Assembly: GCF_037076565.1 (NCBI RefSeq)
Contig: NZ_AP029028.1
Coordinates: 2,976,001-3,040,000, forward strand
Direction of reading: 5' to 3'
Length of the DNA stretch: 64,000 bases
Origin: Herbaspirillum sp. DW155
GTDB taxonomy: Bacteria; Pseudomonadota; Gammaproteobacteria; Burkholderiales; Burkholderiaceae_D
Part shown: positions 1 to 8,243 of the stretch, piece by piece
How the letters are laid out: the number at the start of each line of letters is the position of its first letter
Numbering within the stretch: the first letter of the stretch is position 1
Position numbers and translations under genes: made by a program
The notes under the pieces: generated by a model
Databases searched by the model: none
Told to the model about the DNA's origin: nothing
What the model saw: the letters and a program-made list of their open reading frames with translations, nothing else

Positions 1-100
1 GCTGGCTGATCCGCAGGCGATGCAGCCGCTGTTTGAAGGCCGTCCGGAATCGCTGGGGGATGCGCTGGTGGCACTCTGCAAGGAGCCGCCCGCGCACTGA
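1..100 (+). CDS. C-terminal fragment of an unidentified protein
   Basis: An open frame enters from the left edge (first full codon at base 2) and ends at TGA 98-100. Only 32 residues are visible, ending in LCKEPPAH. The codons are GC-rich like the neighbours. The fragment is too short for a family to be recognised. It converges on the YkgJ-like gene, with only 4 bases between the stop codons. Confidence 0.5.
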   Translation, partial: LADPQAMQPLFEGRPESLGDALVALCKEPPAH

Positions 101-104
101 GGAG

Positions 105-545
105 TCAGGCAGGCAGGACGGGGGCCGCCTGTTCGGGCGGCAATGCGGTCAGCACTGGCAGGCCGAGGGCCTCACGCCGTTGCTGGCATGCGGGATTGGG
201 CTGACCATCGGCCTGCCAGGGAGAAAATTCGCGGCAGGGACTGGGCCGCTGGGCGTAGATGCTGCATCCCACGCCCGGCCGGCCGAGTTCGCCGACCAGC
301 GCGATGCAGCGGCCATGGCCTTTTTCCGTGCCCTTCATGCAGGCCAGCGTGTCATTGATCTTGCTGGTCAGTTCTACCGGCACCATGCCGCCCAGTCCAT
401 CGCTAAGCTCACCGCAATAGAAGGACACGCGGAAGTGCGCACAGCAGCCTCCGCAGGAAGTGCAAGGATTGTCGGGGGAGTCGGCCATGTCGGTGAAGAG
501 GCGGTCTTCATCGATGATCCAGTGGAGGGCGGTGTTTGCAGACAT
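105..545 (-). CDS. YkgJ-type cysteine cluster protein
   Basis: About 146 residues. The signature CTSCGGCC (CxxCxxCC) lies near the N-terminus, with further cysteines in GVGCSIY and PSPCREF. This is the pattern of the YkgJ/UPF0153 putative zinc- or iron-chelating family, which has no firmly established reaction. The frame stays open upstream to 710. I chose the ATG at 545 because the N-terminal match begins soon after it; ATGs at 488 and 596 are alternatives and none has a strong ribosome site. It is probably cytoplasmic because no signal peptide is visible. Confidence 0.7.
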   Translation of the reverse strand: MSANTALHWIIDEDRLFTDMADSPDNPCTSCGGCCAHFRVSFYCGELSDGLGGMVPVELTSKINDTLACMKGTEKGHGRCIALVGELGRPGVGCSIYAQRPSPCREFSPWQADGQPNPACQQRREALGLPVLTALPPEQAAPVLPA

Positions 546-846
546 GTAAAACCGAAGACAGAAATCATCATTGATACGAAAATCACTGCCGTCCATTATC
601 CCGTTTTCAGGTGAAAGATCGCAACGGGTCCATCTTTCGCACTTGCGCCAATGAGCGATCCCGGCTTGACCGACACCTGAGGTTTGACCCGGGAAGATGT
701 CGTCGCACAACTTTTAGTCCCGTGCATCAATCCTTGTTTGCCTCTGCCTGCAGGTGCCATCGAATTCTGGACGCCACCGCCCTCCCAAGAGAAGGCGCAA
801 GCGATAAAACAATCCCGTTAGGCAGACCAGACATACCGAAGCCTGT
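546..846. other. Intergenic stretch without a recognisable gene
   Basis: About 300 bases between the start of the YkgJ-like gene and the stop of the ABC binding-protein gene. It would hold the promoter of the first and the 3' end of the second. I see no convincing hairpin with a T run and no conserved open frame. Confidence 0.4.
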
Positions 847-1863
847 TCAGCTCCCCTTGCGCTCCTTGAACACCGGCACGAACATGTCATGCCACACCGC
901 CGGCTTGGTCTTGATGGTACCGGCTTTGCTCATGAAGACCACGTACTGCATGATGTCCACCGGCGTGGTGGTGAACTCGGTGCCGGGATCGGCCAGCATC
1001 TGTTCCACTTCTTCCTGCGGCAGCTTCAGCTTGGACACGCGCAGGAAAATCTCGGCCGCACCCTTGCGGTTCTTGGCGATGTAGGCATTGGCCTCTTCCT
1101 GCGCGGCCATGAAGGCCTGGGTCAGCCTGGGATTCTTGTCGGTAAAGGACTTCAGGGCGAACACCACATCGATGGTGATGTGGCCCAGCACGTCGGTGGA
1201 GTTCAGCACGCGGGTGATGCCGGGCGCCTTGGCTTCCTGGTAGGAGAACGGCGGCGAGGTGAAGTGGGCAGTGATCTCGGTCTTGCCCGAGACCAGCGAG
1301 GCCATCGCTTCCGGATGCGACAGACTCACCGTCAGCGGGTCCAGCTTGGCATAGTTCTCGATGCCGAAGGTCTTGGCCGCCGCCATCTGCAACAGCACCG
1401 CCGACAGCGAGGTCTTGATGCCCGGGATGGCGATCTTGTCCTTGGGCGTGAAGTCCTTCAGCGACTTGACGTTCGGGTTGTTGGTATTGAGCCAGAGCGG
1501 CGAAGTCGACAGCGCACCCAGCCCCACCACTTCCGAACGCGGAATGCCGTGCGCCTTGGACCACAGCGTCACGAAGCCCGGCGCACCGGTGCCGGCGATA
1601 TCGAGATTGCCGGCCAGCATGGCGTCATTGATGACGTTGCCGCCGTCGAGCAGCACCCACTTGGTCTTGACCTCGCCCAGGCCCATGGCCTTGGCATGCT
1701 TCTCCACCAGGTTCTGGTCGCGGATCACCATCAGCGGCAAATACAGCAGGCCATAGCCGTGCGAGATCCGCACTTCCTGGGCTTCGGCATGTGCCGTGCC
1801 GGATACCCCGGACAGCGCCAGGGCGCTGGCCAACATCAGGCTGGTAAAGGTACGTCGTTGCAT
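847..1863 (-). CDS. ABC transporter periplasmic substrate-binding protein, NMT1/SsuA-like
   Basis: 338 residues with a clear signal peptide (MQRRTFTSLMLASALALSG, cut near TAHA). The mature part resembles binding proteins of the nitrate/sulfonate/taurine class (SsuA/TauA/ThiY superfamily), for example IPGIKTSLSAVLLQ and an aromatic/polar binding region. A good AGGAGA ribosome site precedes the ATG. It lies downstream of the permease (100 bases) and ATPase genes on the same strand, so the three form one importer. The substrate cannot be read from the sequence. No SsuD- or TauD-like oxygenase is adjacent, so a sulfonate role is only one option. Confidence 0.82.
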   Translation of the reverse strand: MQRRTFTSLMLASALALSGVSGTAHAEAQEVRISHGYGLLYLPLMVIRDQNLVEKHAKAMGLGEVKTKWVLLDGGNVINDAMLAGNLDIAGTGAPGFVTLWSKAHGIPRSEVVGLGALSTSPLWLNTNNPNVKSLKDFTPKDKIAIPGIKTSLSAVLLQMAAAKTFGIENYAKLDPLTVSLSHPEAMASLVSGKTEITAHFTSPPFSYQEAKAPGITRVLNSTDVLGHITIDVVFALKSFTDKNPRLTQAFMAAQEEANAYIAKNRKGAAEIFLRVSKLKLPQEEVEQMLADPGTEFTTTPVDIMQYVVFMSKAGTIKTKPAVWHDMFVPVFKERKGS

Positions 1864-1963
1864 TGTTGTCTCCTGAAGGTCGTCAGTTTATCGGTCTTGT
1901 ATGGGTTGTTGCATAGTGATGTATGGTTCGCGTGGACCTTGTATGCAGACAAGGCCCCACGGC

Positions 1964-2833
1964 TCAGTGCTGCATGCCCCAGCGGCGGATGGTGCGCTTC
2001 TCGATCTGGGCGAAGATCAGGTTCTCCACCACCAGGCCGATGATGATCACGAAGAACAGGCCCGAGAAGACATTGGCCGTTTCCAGCTGGTTGCGGTTTT
2101 CGAAGATGTACCAGCCCAGGCCTCCCGCCCCCGACGACACGCCAAAGACCAGCTCGGCTGCGATCAGGGTCCGCCAGGCGAAGGCCCAGCCCACCTTCAG
2201 CCCCGTGAGGATGCTCGGGAAGGCTGCGGGAATGAGGATAGACTTCACCAGCGAGAAGCGGCGCAATCCATAGTTCTGGCCGACCATGCGCAGCGTGTTG
2301 GACACCGCACGGAAGCCGCCATGCGTATTGAGCGCCACCGCCCACAGCACCGAGTGCACCAGCACGAAGATGATGCTGCCGGTGCCCAGACCGAACCAGA
2401 TCAGCGCCAGCGGCAAGAGCGCAATGGCCGGCAGCGGATTGAACATGGAGGTCAGCGTCTCCAGCAGGTCGTTGCCGATGCGCGAGCTGATGGCCACCGT
2501 CGTCAGCAGCCCGGCCAGCAGGATGCCCAGGCCATAACCGACCAGCAGCGTCTGCATCGACACGGCCGCGCGCTGCAGCAGCACGCCGCTGCCGATACCG
2601 GAGAGGAAGGCTTGCACCGTCTCGCTGAAGCTGGGGAAGAGCAAGGCATTGTCCAGCCAGCGGCCATAGACTTCCCAGATCAGGGCCAGCACCAGCAGGA
2701 TCACGGTCTTGCGCAGCCAGCCCAGGCGATAGAGGGATTCAAAGGTCGACAGCGGGCGCTGGACTTCGGCGGTGGCATCAGGATTGGGGTCCACCAGGAT
2801 TTCCGGGCGGACGAAGGGCAGATTGGTTTGCAT
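1964..2833 (-). CDS. ABC transporter permease, SsuC/TauC-like
   Basis: 289 residues with about six hydrophobic segments, the first near residues 35-55 (TVILLVLALIWEVYG). A cytoplasmic loop around LKVGWAFAWRTLIAAE matches the EAA loop that contacts the ATPase in this BPD_transp_1 family. AGGAGA sits just before the ATG. It is 20 bases downstream of the ATPase gene and 100 bases upstream of the binding-protein gene, the typical operon layout of nitrate/sulfonate-type importers. Confidence 0.85.
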   Translation of the reverse strand: MQTNLPFVRPEILVDPNPDATAEVQRPLSTFESLYRLGWLRKTVILLVLALIWEVYGRWLDNALLFPSFSETVQAFLSGIGSGVLLQRAAVSMQTLLVGYGLGILLAGLLTTVAISSRIGNDLLETLTSMFNPLPAIALLPLALIWFGLGTGSIIFVLVHSVLWAVALNTHGGFRAVSNTLRMVGQNYGLRRFSLVKSILIPAAFPSILTGLKVGWAFAWRTLIAAELVFGVSSGAGGLGWYIFENRNQLETANVFSGLFFVIIIGLVVENLIFAQIEKRTIRRWGMQH

Positions 2834-2853
2834 GATGAAGTCTCCTGCGCGGC

Positions 2854-3645
2854 TCAGTGGTGGGCGAACAGCATGTCGTTGATGCGGCTTTCCAGCTCGG
2901 CCTGGGCGGCCGTCCCCAGCTGGCCGGGAGCGATGCTGTTGAGTTCGGCGCGGACCTGGCCGGGATGGGGCGTGAGCAGCAGGATGCGGGTGCCCACGCG
3001 GATCGCTTCTTCAATCGAGTGGGTCACGAAGAGCACCGTGAACTGGGTGTCGTCCCACAGGCGCAGCAGCTCGTCCTGCATCTTACGGCGGGTGAGCGCA
3101 TCGAGGGCGGCGAAGGGTTCATCCATGAGCAGCACGTCCGGCTCCATGGCCATGCCACGGGCGATGGAAACCCGCTGCTTCATGCCACCGGAAAGCATGT
3201 GCGGATAGCTGTCGATGAACTTGGCCAGGCCGACCTTGCCGATGTAGTACTCGGCACGTTCGGCGGCAGCACGGCCTTGCAGGCGGCCGCTGGCGTGCAG
3301 CGCGAATTCGACGTTCTGGCGCACCGTCTTCCAGGGCAGCAGCTGGTCGAATTCCTGGAACACCATCATGCGGTCCGGACCGGGTTCATGCACTTCCCTG
3401 CCCTTGAGACGGATCGCCCCCGAGGTCGGCTGCAGGTAGCCGCCGATGGCCTTCAACAGCGTGGACTTGCCGCAGCCCGATGGGCCCAGCAGGATGTAGC
3501 GGTCGCCCGGATGGACATTGAAACTGACGTTCTGGGTGGCCGTGACCAGCGAATCGGTGGTCTTGTATTGCAGGGTGACGCGATCGATTTCCAGCAGCGG
3601 ACGGGCGGGGTCGAGGATCGCCGCGCCTTGGGCAGGGTCGCTCAT
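2854..3645 (-). CDS. ABC transporter ATP-binding protein, SsuB/TauB-like
   Basis: 263 residues. Walker A is GPSGCGKST, the signature is LSGGMKQRVSIARGMA, Walker B is VLLMDEPFAALD, and the switch histidine is in FVTHSIEEA. All are intact, so this is a working ATPase of the nitrate/sulfonate/taurine importer class. An ATG at 3657 is possible, but the GGAGAC between the two ATGs is the ribosome site for the ATG at 3645, so I use that one. It is the first gene of the importer operon and is transcribed away from the response-regulator gene. Confidence 0.88.
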   Translation of the reverse strand: MSDPAQGAAILDPARPLLEIDRVTLQYKTTDSLVTATQNVSFNVHPGDRYILLGPSGCGKSTLLKAIGGYLQPTSGAIRLKGREVHEPGPDRMMVFQEFDQLLPWKTVRQNVEFALHASGRLQGRAAAERAEYYIGKVGLAKFIDSYPHMLSGGMKQRVSIARGMAMEPDVLLMDEPFAALDALTRRKMQDELLRLWDDTQFTVLFVTHSIEEAIRVGTRILLLTPHPGQVRAELNSIAPGQLGTAAQAELESRINDMLFAHH

Positions 3646-3738
3646 GCAAGTCTCCAAATGATTTATAAAAATTATTTATGCTGGAACGGATGCTAGGCCG
3701 CCAAGCTGTAACCAATCTGACTAAATCCTGACATCTTG

Positions 3739-3766
3739 TTGTCCGGATACAGTTCAGGCATACAAT
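3739..3766 (+). promoter_or_regulatory. Candidate sigma70 promoter of the TctD/TctE-like operon
   Basis: TTGTCC (3739-3744), a 16-base spacer, then TACAAT (3761-3766), about 58 bases before the response-regulator ATG. It lies in the 178-base divergent region shared with the ABC importer, whose other end is AT-rich (3656-3680). Confidence 0.45.
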
Positions 3767-3823
3767 GGCGCCCTGCCCAAGCAGCGCCAACAGCTGCGGC
3801 ATCGCAAAACACTGGAGATCCCC

Positions 3824-4537
3824 ATGCGCATCCTGCTGGTCGAAGACACCGCCGACGTGGCCGAGGCCATCGTTTCCCATCTCACCCGCACCGGCCATAC
3901 CGTGGAATGGGAAAACCACGGCGGCCAGGCCGCGCGCCGCCTGGACGAAGCCTTCGACCTGCTGATCCTGGATGTGATGCTGCCGCAAACCGACGGCTTC
4001 GCCTTGCTGGAACAACTCCGTGCGCGCGGCCGGCATACGCCTGTCCTGATGCTGACCGCCTGCGGCGAGATCGAGGAAAGAGTGCGTGCGCTGGACCTGG
4101 GCGCGGACGATTACCTGGTCAAGCCCTTCGACTTCCGCGAGCTGGAAGCGCGCATCCGCGTGCTGCTGCGCCGTAGCGGCGGCGAACCGACCAACCTGCT
4201 GCAATGCGCCAACCTGTGCATCGACCGCAAGAGCCGCAGCGCCACGCTGGATGGCCAGCCCATCGAACTGACGCGGCGCGAGGTGACGCTGCTGGAAATC
4301 ATCGCCGCGCGGCCCGGACGCATCTTCAACAAGGATGAGTTGATGGACCGCCTCTTCACGGTCGACGACACGCCCAACGCCAATACGGTCGAGCAATACG
4401 TGGCGCGCCTGCGCAAGAAGCTGGCCGGCGCCGCCTTCGAGATCCGCACCCTGCGCGGGCTGGGCTACCAGCTGGTGCTGCACGCACCGGCAGCCGGCGA
4501 CGTGGCTGCCTCCAGCCCTGCCGGCGCACTGCACTGA
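3824..4537 (+). CDS. OmpR-family response regulator, TctD/QseB-like
   Basis: 237 residues. An N-terminal receiver domain (1-115) has the acidic pair in VEDT, the phosphoacceptor Asp50 in LLILDVMLP and the lysine in DDYLVKPFD. A C-terminal winged-helix domain (about 130-222) ends in RTLRGLGYQL. A short Ala/Pro tail follows. The stop overlaps the start of the kinase gene (TGATG), so the pair is translationally coupled. It is divergent from an ABC importer, which makes that operon a plausible target. TctD usually controls tricarboxylate transport, but no tctCBA genes are nearby. Confidence 0.9.
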   Translation: MRILLVEDTADVAEAIVSHLTRTGHTVEWENHGGQAARRLDEAFDLLILDVMLPQTDGFALLEQLRARGRHTPVLMLTACGEIEERVRALDLGADDYLVKPFDFRELEARIRVLLRRSGGEPTNLLQCANLCIDRKSRSATLDGQPIELTRREVTLLEIIAARPGRIFNKDELMDRLFTVDDTPNANTVEQYVARLRKKLAGAAFEIRTLRGLGYQLVLHAPAAGDVAASSPAGALH

Positions 4538-5934
4538 TGCTGGGCCGTTCGCCGCACATCGTCGTCGGGCGCTCGCTCTATACGCGGCTGGTGGTGCGCG
4601 TGGGCGCGGTGCTGCTGGTCAGTGCCGCCGCGCTGCTGATCGCCATCTGGATTTCCACCCAACTGGCCGCGCGCCAGGCCTATGACCGCATCCTGGCCGG
4701 CAGCGCCTTGCAGATCGCCGAGAACACCTGGTACGACCATGGCGAGGTCAACGTTGATGTGCCGCTGGCGGCGCTGTCCATGCTGGGCACGGGCGATCAT
4801 GCGATTTATGTGGTGTTCGATCCGCGCGGGCGGGTGATTGCGGGCGATGGCGAATTCCGGCCGGAGATTCCCTGGGATGCGCTCGAGCAAGGGCCGCTGC
4901 TGCGCGACGGCGACTATCTCGGCACGCCGGTACGCATGGCCATCATCGGCCGCCGCATGCCGGTCGACGGTCCCCATCCCTGGGCCGTGATCGTGCTGGC
5001 CCAGACCAACAATGCCCGCATGTCCTTCGCACAGAGCCTGGGCAGCAAGGCCCTGATCGTGATCGTGGCCATGAGCGTTCTCACGATTTTGGCAGCGATG
5101 TTCACCCTGTACCAGGCGCTGGCGCCGCTCAAGCGCATCGAGGCGGCCATCCGCGAACGGGACCTGAACGACCTTTCACCGCTGTCGTTAACCGTGCCCG
5201 CCGAGACCCATGCGCTGGTCTCGGCCATCAATGCCTTCATGGAGCGGCTGGAGGTACATCGCGCCACCATGCGCCGTGTCATCGGCGATGCCGCGCATCA
5301 GCTGCGCACGCCCGTCACCGCCCTGGTGGCCCAGATGGAACTGCTGGCCAGCGAGACCAGCGAAGACAAACGCCAGCGCCACCTGGCGCTGCTGCGCGAA
5401 CGCACGCGCAACCTGGGGGCGCTGGTCAACCAGCTCATCAACCATGCGATGGTCCAGCATCGCAATGACAGCCGCTTGCAGCAGCGCATCGAGCTGGGCG
5501 AACTGGTGCGCTCGCAGATGACCGAAGTGCTCTCCAACCGCGCCCGCACTCCGCACGATCTGGCGCTGGACGTACCACCCCTGCCCTGCCTGATCCGGGG
5601 CGATGCCATCGCGCTGGGCGAGGCCATCAAGAACATCCTCGACAATGCCCTGCAATACGGCGCGCCGGGCCTGTTGCACGTGCGGCTGGACAGCGATGGC
5701 AAGCGCCACCGGCTCAGCTTCATCGATGACGGCCCGGGGATCGCGGCCGAGGATTGGGAACGATTGCGCAAGCCCTTCGCCCCACGTGGAGAGAACCGCA
5801 TGGGCGCCAGCCTGGGGCTGTCCATCGTGGAAGAGGTGATGCGCGCGCATGCCGGGGAGATGCGCTTTGCCTATCTGCCCGACGGAAATTTTTCGGTCAT
5901 GCTGGACTTTCCGGCCTGGCAGGAAGCGGCCTGA
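4537..5934 (+). CDS. Sensor histidine kinase, TctE-like
   Basis: 465 residues. Transmembrane segments lie at about 18-40 and 172-195, enclosing a periplasmic sensor region of about 130 residues like the 2CSK_N domain of TctE. A HAMP-like linker follows, then the phosphoacceptor His254 in DAAHQLRTP, an N box (IKNILDNAL) and G boxes (DDGPGI and GASLGLSIV). All catalytic boxes are present. It is coupled to the preceding regulator by a 1-base overlap. It probably senses an external ligand connected with the divergent importer (inference from position). Confidence 0.88.
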   Translation: MLGRSPHIVVGRSLYTRLVVRVGAVLLVSAAALLIAIWISTQLAARQAYDRILAGSALQIAENTWYDHGEVNVDVPLAALSMLGTGDHAIYVVFDPRGRVIAGDGEFRPEIPWDALEQGPLLRDGDYLGTPVRMAIIGRRMPVDGPHPWAVIVLAQTNNARMSFAQSLGSKALIVIVAMSVLTILAAMFTLYQALAPLKRIEAAIRERDLNDLSPLSLTVPAETHALVSAINAFMERLEVHRATMRRVIGDAAHQLRTPVTALVAQMELLASETSEDKRQRHLALLRERTRNLGALVNQLINHAMVQHRNDSRLQQRIELGELVRSQMTEVLSNRARTPHDLALDVPPLPCLIRGDAIALGEAIKNILDNALQYGAPGLLHVRLDSDGKRHRLSFIDDGPGIAAEDWERLRKPFAPRGENRMGASLGLSIVEEVMRAHAGEMRFAYLPDGNFSVMLDFPAWQEAA

Positions 5935-5951
5935 TCGTCCGCATCAGCGCC

Positions 5952-6386
5952 CTACTTCCATTCGAGGATCGCATTGCGGCGATCCAGCCAATGCACCTTC
6001 ACGCTGCCCGGCGCCACCTTGCGTGCGGCACAGGCGCTGGCCGCGAGGCTGAAAGGCGCGTCGTAGTAGCGGCCGCTGGCCGAAGAGCGCAGCGCCGTCT
6101 GCGGCGCATTGCGGGCGATCCAGTCGGCCGCGTTGGTGCGCAGGAAGATCATGCAGGCGCTGCCGCTGGTCTCGGCCACCTGGCAGGTGCAGCTGTTGCC
6201 GGAGGTGGTGATGGGCTCGCTCAGGGGCGGGTTGCGGTTCAGCGCATCCGGCACCGGGACCGGCACGGGGACAGGGACGGCCTGCTGCGGACCATAGTGC
6301 CCACCCAGGTCGCGCGTGGTGACCTGGGCGGTGGCCGGCAGGATCAGGGTGCTCAACAGCAGCGGCAACAGGCGGATTGATTTCAT
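5952..6386 (-). CDS. Small secreted hypothetical protein with a Pro-Val repeat
   Basis: 144 residues. A signal peptide (MKSIRLLPLLLSTLILPATA) is followed by a PVPVPVPVP linker encoded by short degenerate repeats near 6250-6285. The C-terminal domain has cysteines in NSCTCQV, SACMIF and SACAARK, which may form disulfides in the periplasm. A GGGAG ribosome site precedes the ATG. I recognise no family. It is convergent with the kinase gene, with 17 bases between stops, and may share transcription with the methyltransferase gene 20 bases upstream. Confidence 0.65.
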   Translation of the reverse strand: MKSIRLLPLLLSTLILPATAQVTTRDLGGHYGPQQAVPVPVPVPVPDALNRNPPLSEPITTSGNSCTCQVAETSGSACMIFLRTNAADWIARNAPQTALRSSASGRYYDAPFSLAASACAARKVAPGSVKVHWLDRRNAILEWK

Positions 6387-6406
6387 GGTCGCGCTCTCCC
6401 GGTGGT

Positions 6407-7573
6407 TCAGGCCCGCGTGCGCAGGCGATACAGGCTGGTGGTTTCCTTGCTGCGCGCCGCATGCAGAGGATCATCTCGATCGATGGCCTTGCCGTGGCGC
6501 GGTTTGATATCGTGCCGCGCCACCACTTCCAACCCGGCCTGGGCGATGGCCTCGGCCAGCATGGCAGCCGGACGCAAACCCAGGTGCTCGGCGAAATCGG
6601 ACATGATGAGCCAGCCTTCGCCCTGCGGCGTCAGGTGGTCGGCCAGGCCCTTGAGATAGCCCAGCAGCATGCGGCTGTCAGGATCGTAGACCGCGTGCTC
6701 GATGGGCGAACTCGGGCGCGCCGGCAGCCAGGGCGGATTGCAGACGATCAGCGGCGCGCGGCCCGGCGGGAACAGGTCCGCCTGTTGCAACTCGACCTTG
6801 GCCAACACGCCCAGCCCTTGCAGGTTCTCGCGCGCGCACGCCAGGGCGCGCGGGTCCATGTCGGTGGCGACGATCTTGCGTACACCGCGCTGGGCCAGCA
6901 CTGCGGACAGCACGCCAGTGCCCACGCCGATATCGAAGGCCAGCTCGGTGGAGGGCAACGGCACTTGCGCCACCAGGTCCACATATTCGCCCCGCACGGG
7001 AGAGAAAACGCCGTACCAAGGATGGATGCGCCCCCCCAGCGCGCCGATCTCGACGCCCTTCTTGCGCCATTCATGCGCGCCGATCAAGCCTTGCAGCTCG
7101 CGCAGCGAGACCGCGAAGGCCTCGCCTGCCAGCGTCGCATCGTAAGCTTCGCGGCAGGCGGCCTGCACCTGCGGCGCGCGCCGCAACGGCACCACGAAGC
7201 CGGGATCGACGGGGATGAGCAGCATGCCCAGGATGCGTGCGCGCTGGGCCTGCATCTGGCGATGATGATGAAAAGCTTGCGCCGGGTTGTCGGCCCCGGC
7301 CGGCTTGGTCTTGGCCTGGGCGCGTTCGCGGGCGCGGTCGACCCGGCGGCCCAGGGCCTGCAGCAGTTGCCGCGCATTCTGGAAGTCGCCGCGCCAGAGC
7401 AGGCCCGTTCCCTCGCAGGCCAGCTTGTAGGCGCTATCGGCGGGCAACTGGTCATCGGCCTCGACGACGCGCTTGGGCGGCGGGTTGCCGGCCTCGGAGT
7501 GCCAGCGCAGCCGCTGCGGGCTGGTACCGGAGGACCAGGTGATGAAAGGAGAAGTGTCGTCGTGTGAGGTCAT
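6407..7573 (-). CDS. Class I SAM-dependent methyltransferase, HemK/RlmG-like
   Basis: 388 residues. The SAM-binding glycine loop is FDIGVGTGVLSAVLA at about residues 220-235, followed by an acidic motif (ATDMDP). The catalytic NPPW in IVCNPPWLPA is typical of N-methyltransferases acting on planar amino groups (N5-glutamine, N6-adenine or N2-guanine) of the MTS superfamily. The first 150 residues are less conserved and could bind the substrate. The exact target is unknown. The ATG at 7573 has only a weak ribosome site. Confidence 0.75.
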   Translation of the reverse strand: MTSHDDTSPFITWSSGTSPQRLRWHSEAGNPPPKRVVEADDQLPADSAYKLACEGTGLLWRGDFQNARQLLQALGRRVDRARERAQAKTKPAGADNPAQAFHHHRQMQAQRARILGMLLIPVDPGFVVPLRRAPQVQAACREAYDATLAGEAFAVSLRELQGLIGAHEWRKKGVEIGALGGRIHPWYGVFSPVRGEYVDLVAQVPLPSTELAFDIGVGTGVLSAVLAQRGVRKIVATDMDPRALACARENLQGLGVLAKVELQQADLFPPGRAPLIVCNPPWLPARPSSPIEHAVYDPDSRMLLGYLKGLADHLTPQGEGWLIMSDFAEHLGLRPAAMLAEAIAQAGLEVVARHDIKPRHGKAIDRDDPLHAARSKETTSLYRLRTRA

Positions 7574-7795
7574 GAATCGGGGTCAGCAGGGTCGGCGCAG
7601 GAAGCGCCGCGCAAAAAACAGCCGCCAGTGTAACAAAGGAACAAAGCGGGCCCGCCGCGCAGTGGTGCCGGAACTTCCCCTGCCCTATCGCACCAAACAG
7701 CAGAACTTGATGCCGGGCAAACCCCGGCGTATTTTTTTGCCGGCCCGTTGGCGATACGCCTATGATGGAGCCGGTCAATCAACGAAGGAGAATCC

Positions 7796-8083
7796 ATGAG
7801 CGAGCCCATGCAAACCCCGGCTTTCGATCACCAGCGCCTGTTGGAGATGGTCGGCCAGTTCGAGGCGGAATTGCAGAAACTGCCGGCCGGCAGTACCGAG
7901 GCCGACCAGCTGCGCGAGGACATCGCCCGCCTGCGGCAACACCTGAGCGAACCGCAGCCGCATGCCGGCCATGTCGGCGACACCTGGCAATCCCTGCGCC
8001 GCGCCGCCGAGAGCCTGGAAAACCAGGTCTTGAAGGATAGCCCGTACATCACCGAGATGGGACGGATCATCGGGCTGATCTGA
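7796..8083 (+). CDS. DUF4404-like small protein
   Basis: 95 residues, soluble and predicted mostly helical, with leucine-spaced stretches (LLEMVGQFEAELQKL and LREDIARLRQHL) that suggest a helical hairpin or coiled coil. The size and pattern resemble the DUF4404 family, whose function is unknown. AAGGAG lies just upstream of the ATG. It is a single-gene unit ended by the bidirectional terminator at 8121-8154. Confidence 0.65.
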   Translation: MSEPMQTPAFDHQRLLEMVGQFEAELQKLPAGSTEADQLREDIARLRQHLSEPQPHAGHVGDTWQSLRRAAESLENQVLKDSPYITEMGRIIGLI

Positions 8084-8120
8084 ACTGAGCGCGAAATCGG
8101 GCGGACCTCACGCCCAACAA

Positions 8121-8154
8121 AAACCGCCTGCCGCACACATGCGGCAGGCGGTTT
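8121..8154. terminator. Bidirectional intrinsic terminator
   Basis: A perfect 15-base stem (8121-8135 with 8140-8154) closes a 4-base CACA loop. T-rich tracts follow on both strands. It separates the convergent DUF4404-like and pirin genes. Confidence 0.85.
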
Positions 8155-8243
8155 CGTTTGTCCGGTTCAGATCAACCGGCCTGTCCTTGCGACCGAAAAG
8201 TCTGCTTTGGCAGCGTTTCCGTTGCAATCCGCAATGGCACAGC

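Noticed and set aside
3646..3823. Operator for the TctD-like regulator in the divergent region
   Set aside because: AT-rich imperfect repeats are present at 3656-3680, but no clear direct repeat pair at 11-base spacing expected for OmpR-type sites.
6240..6290. Tandem repeat as a mobile or CRISPR-like element
   Set aside because: The repeat is only the Pro-Val codon run of the secreted protein; no spacers, no leader.
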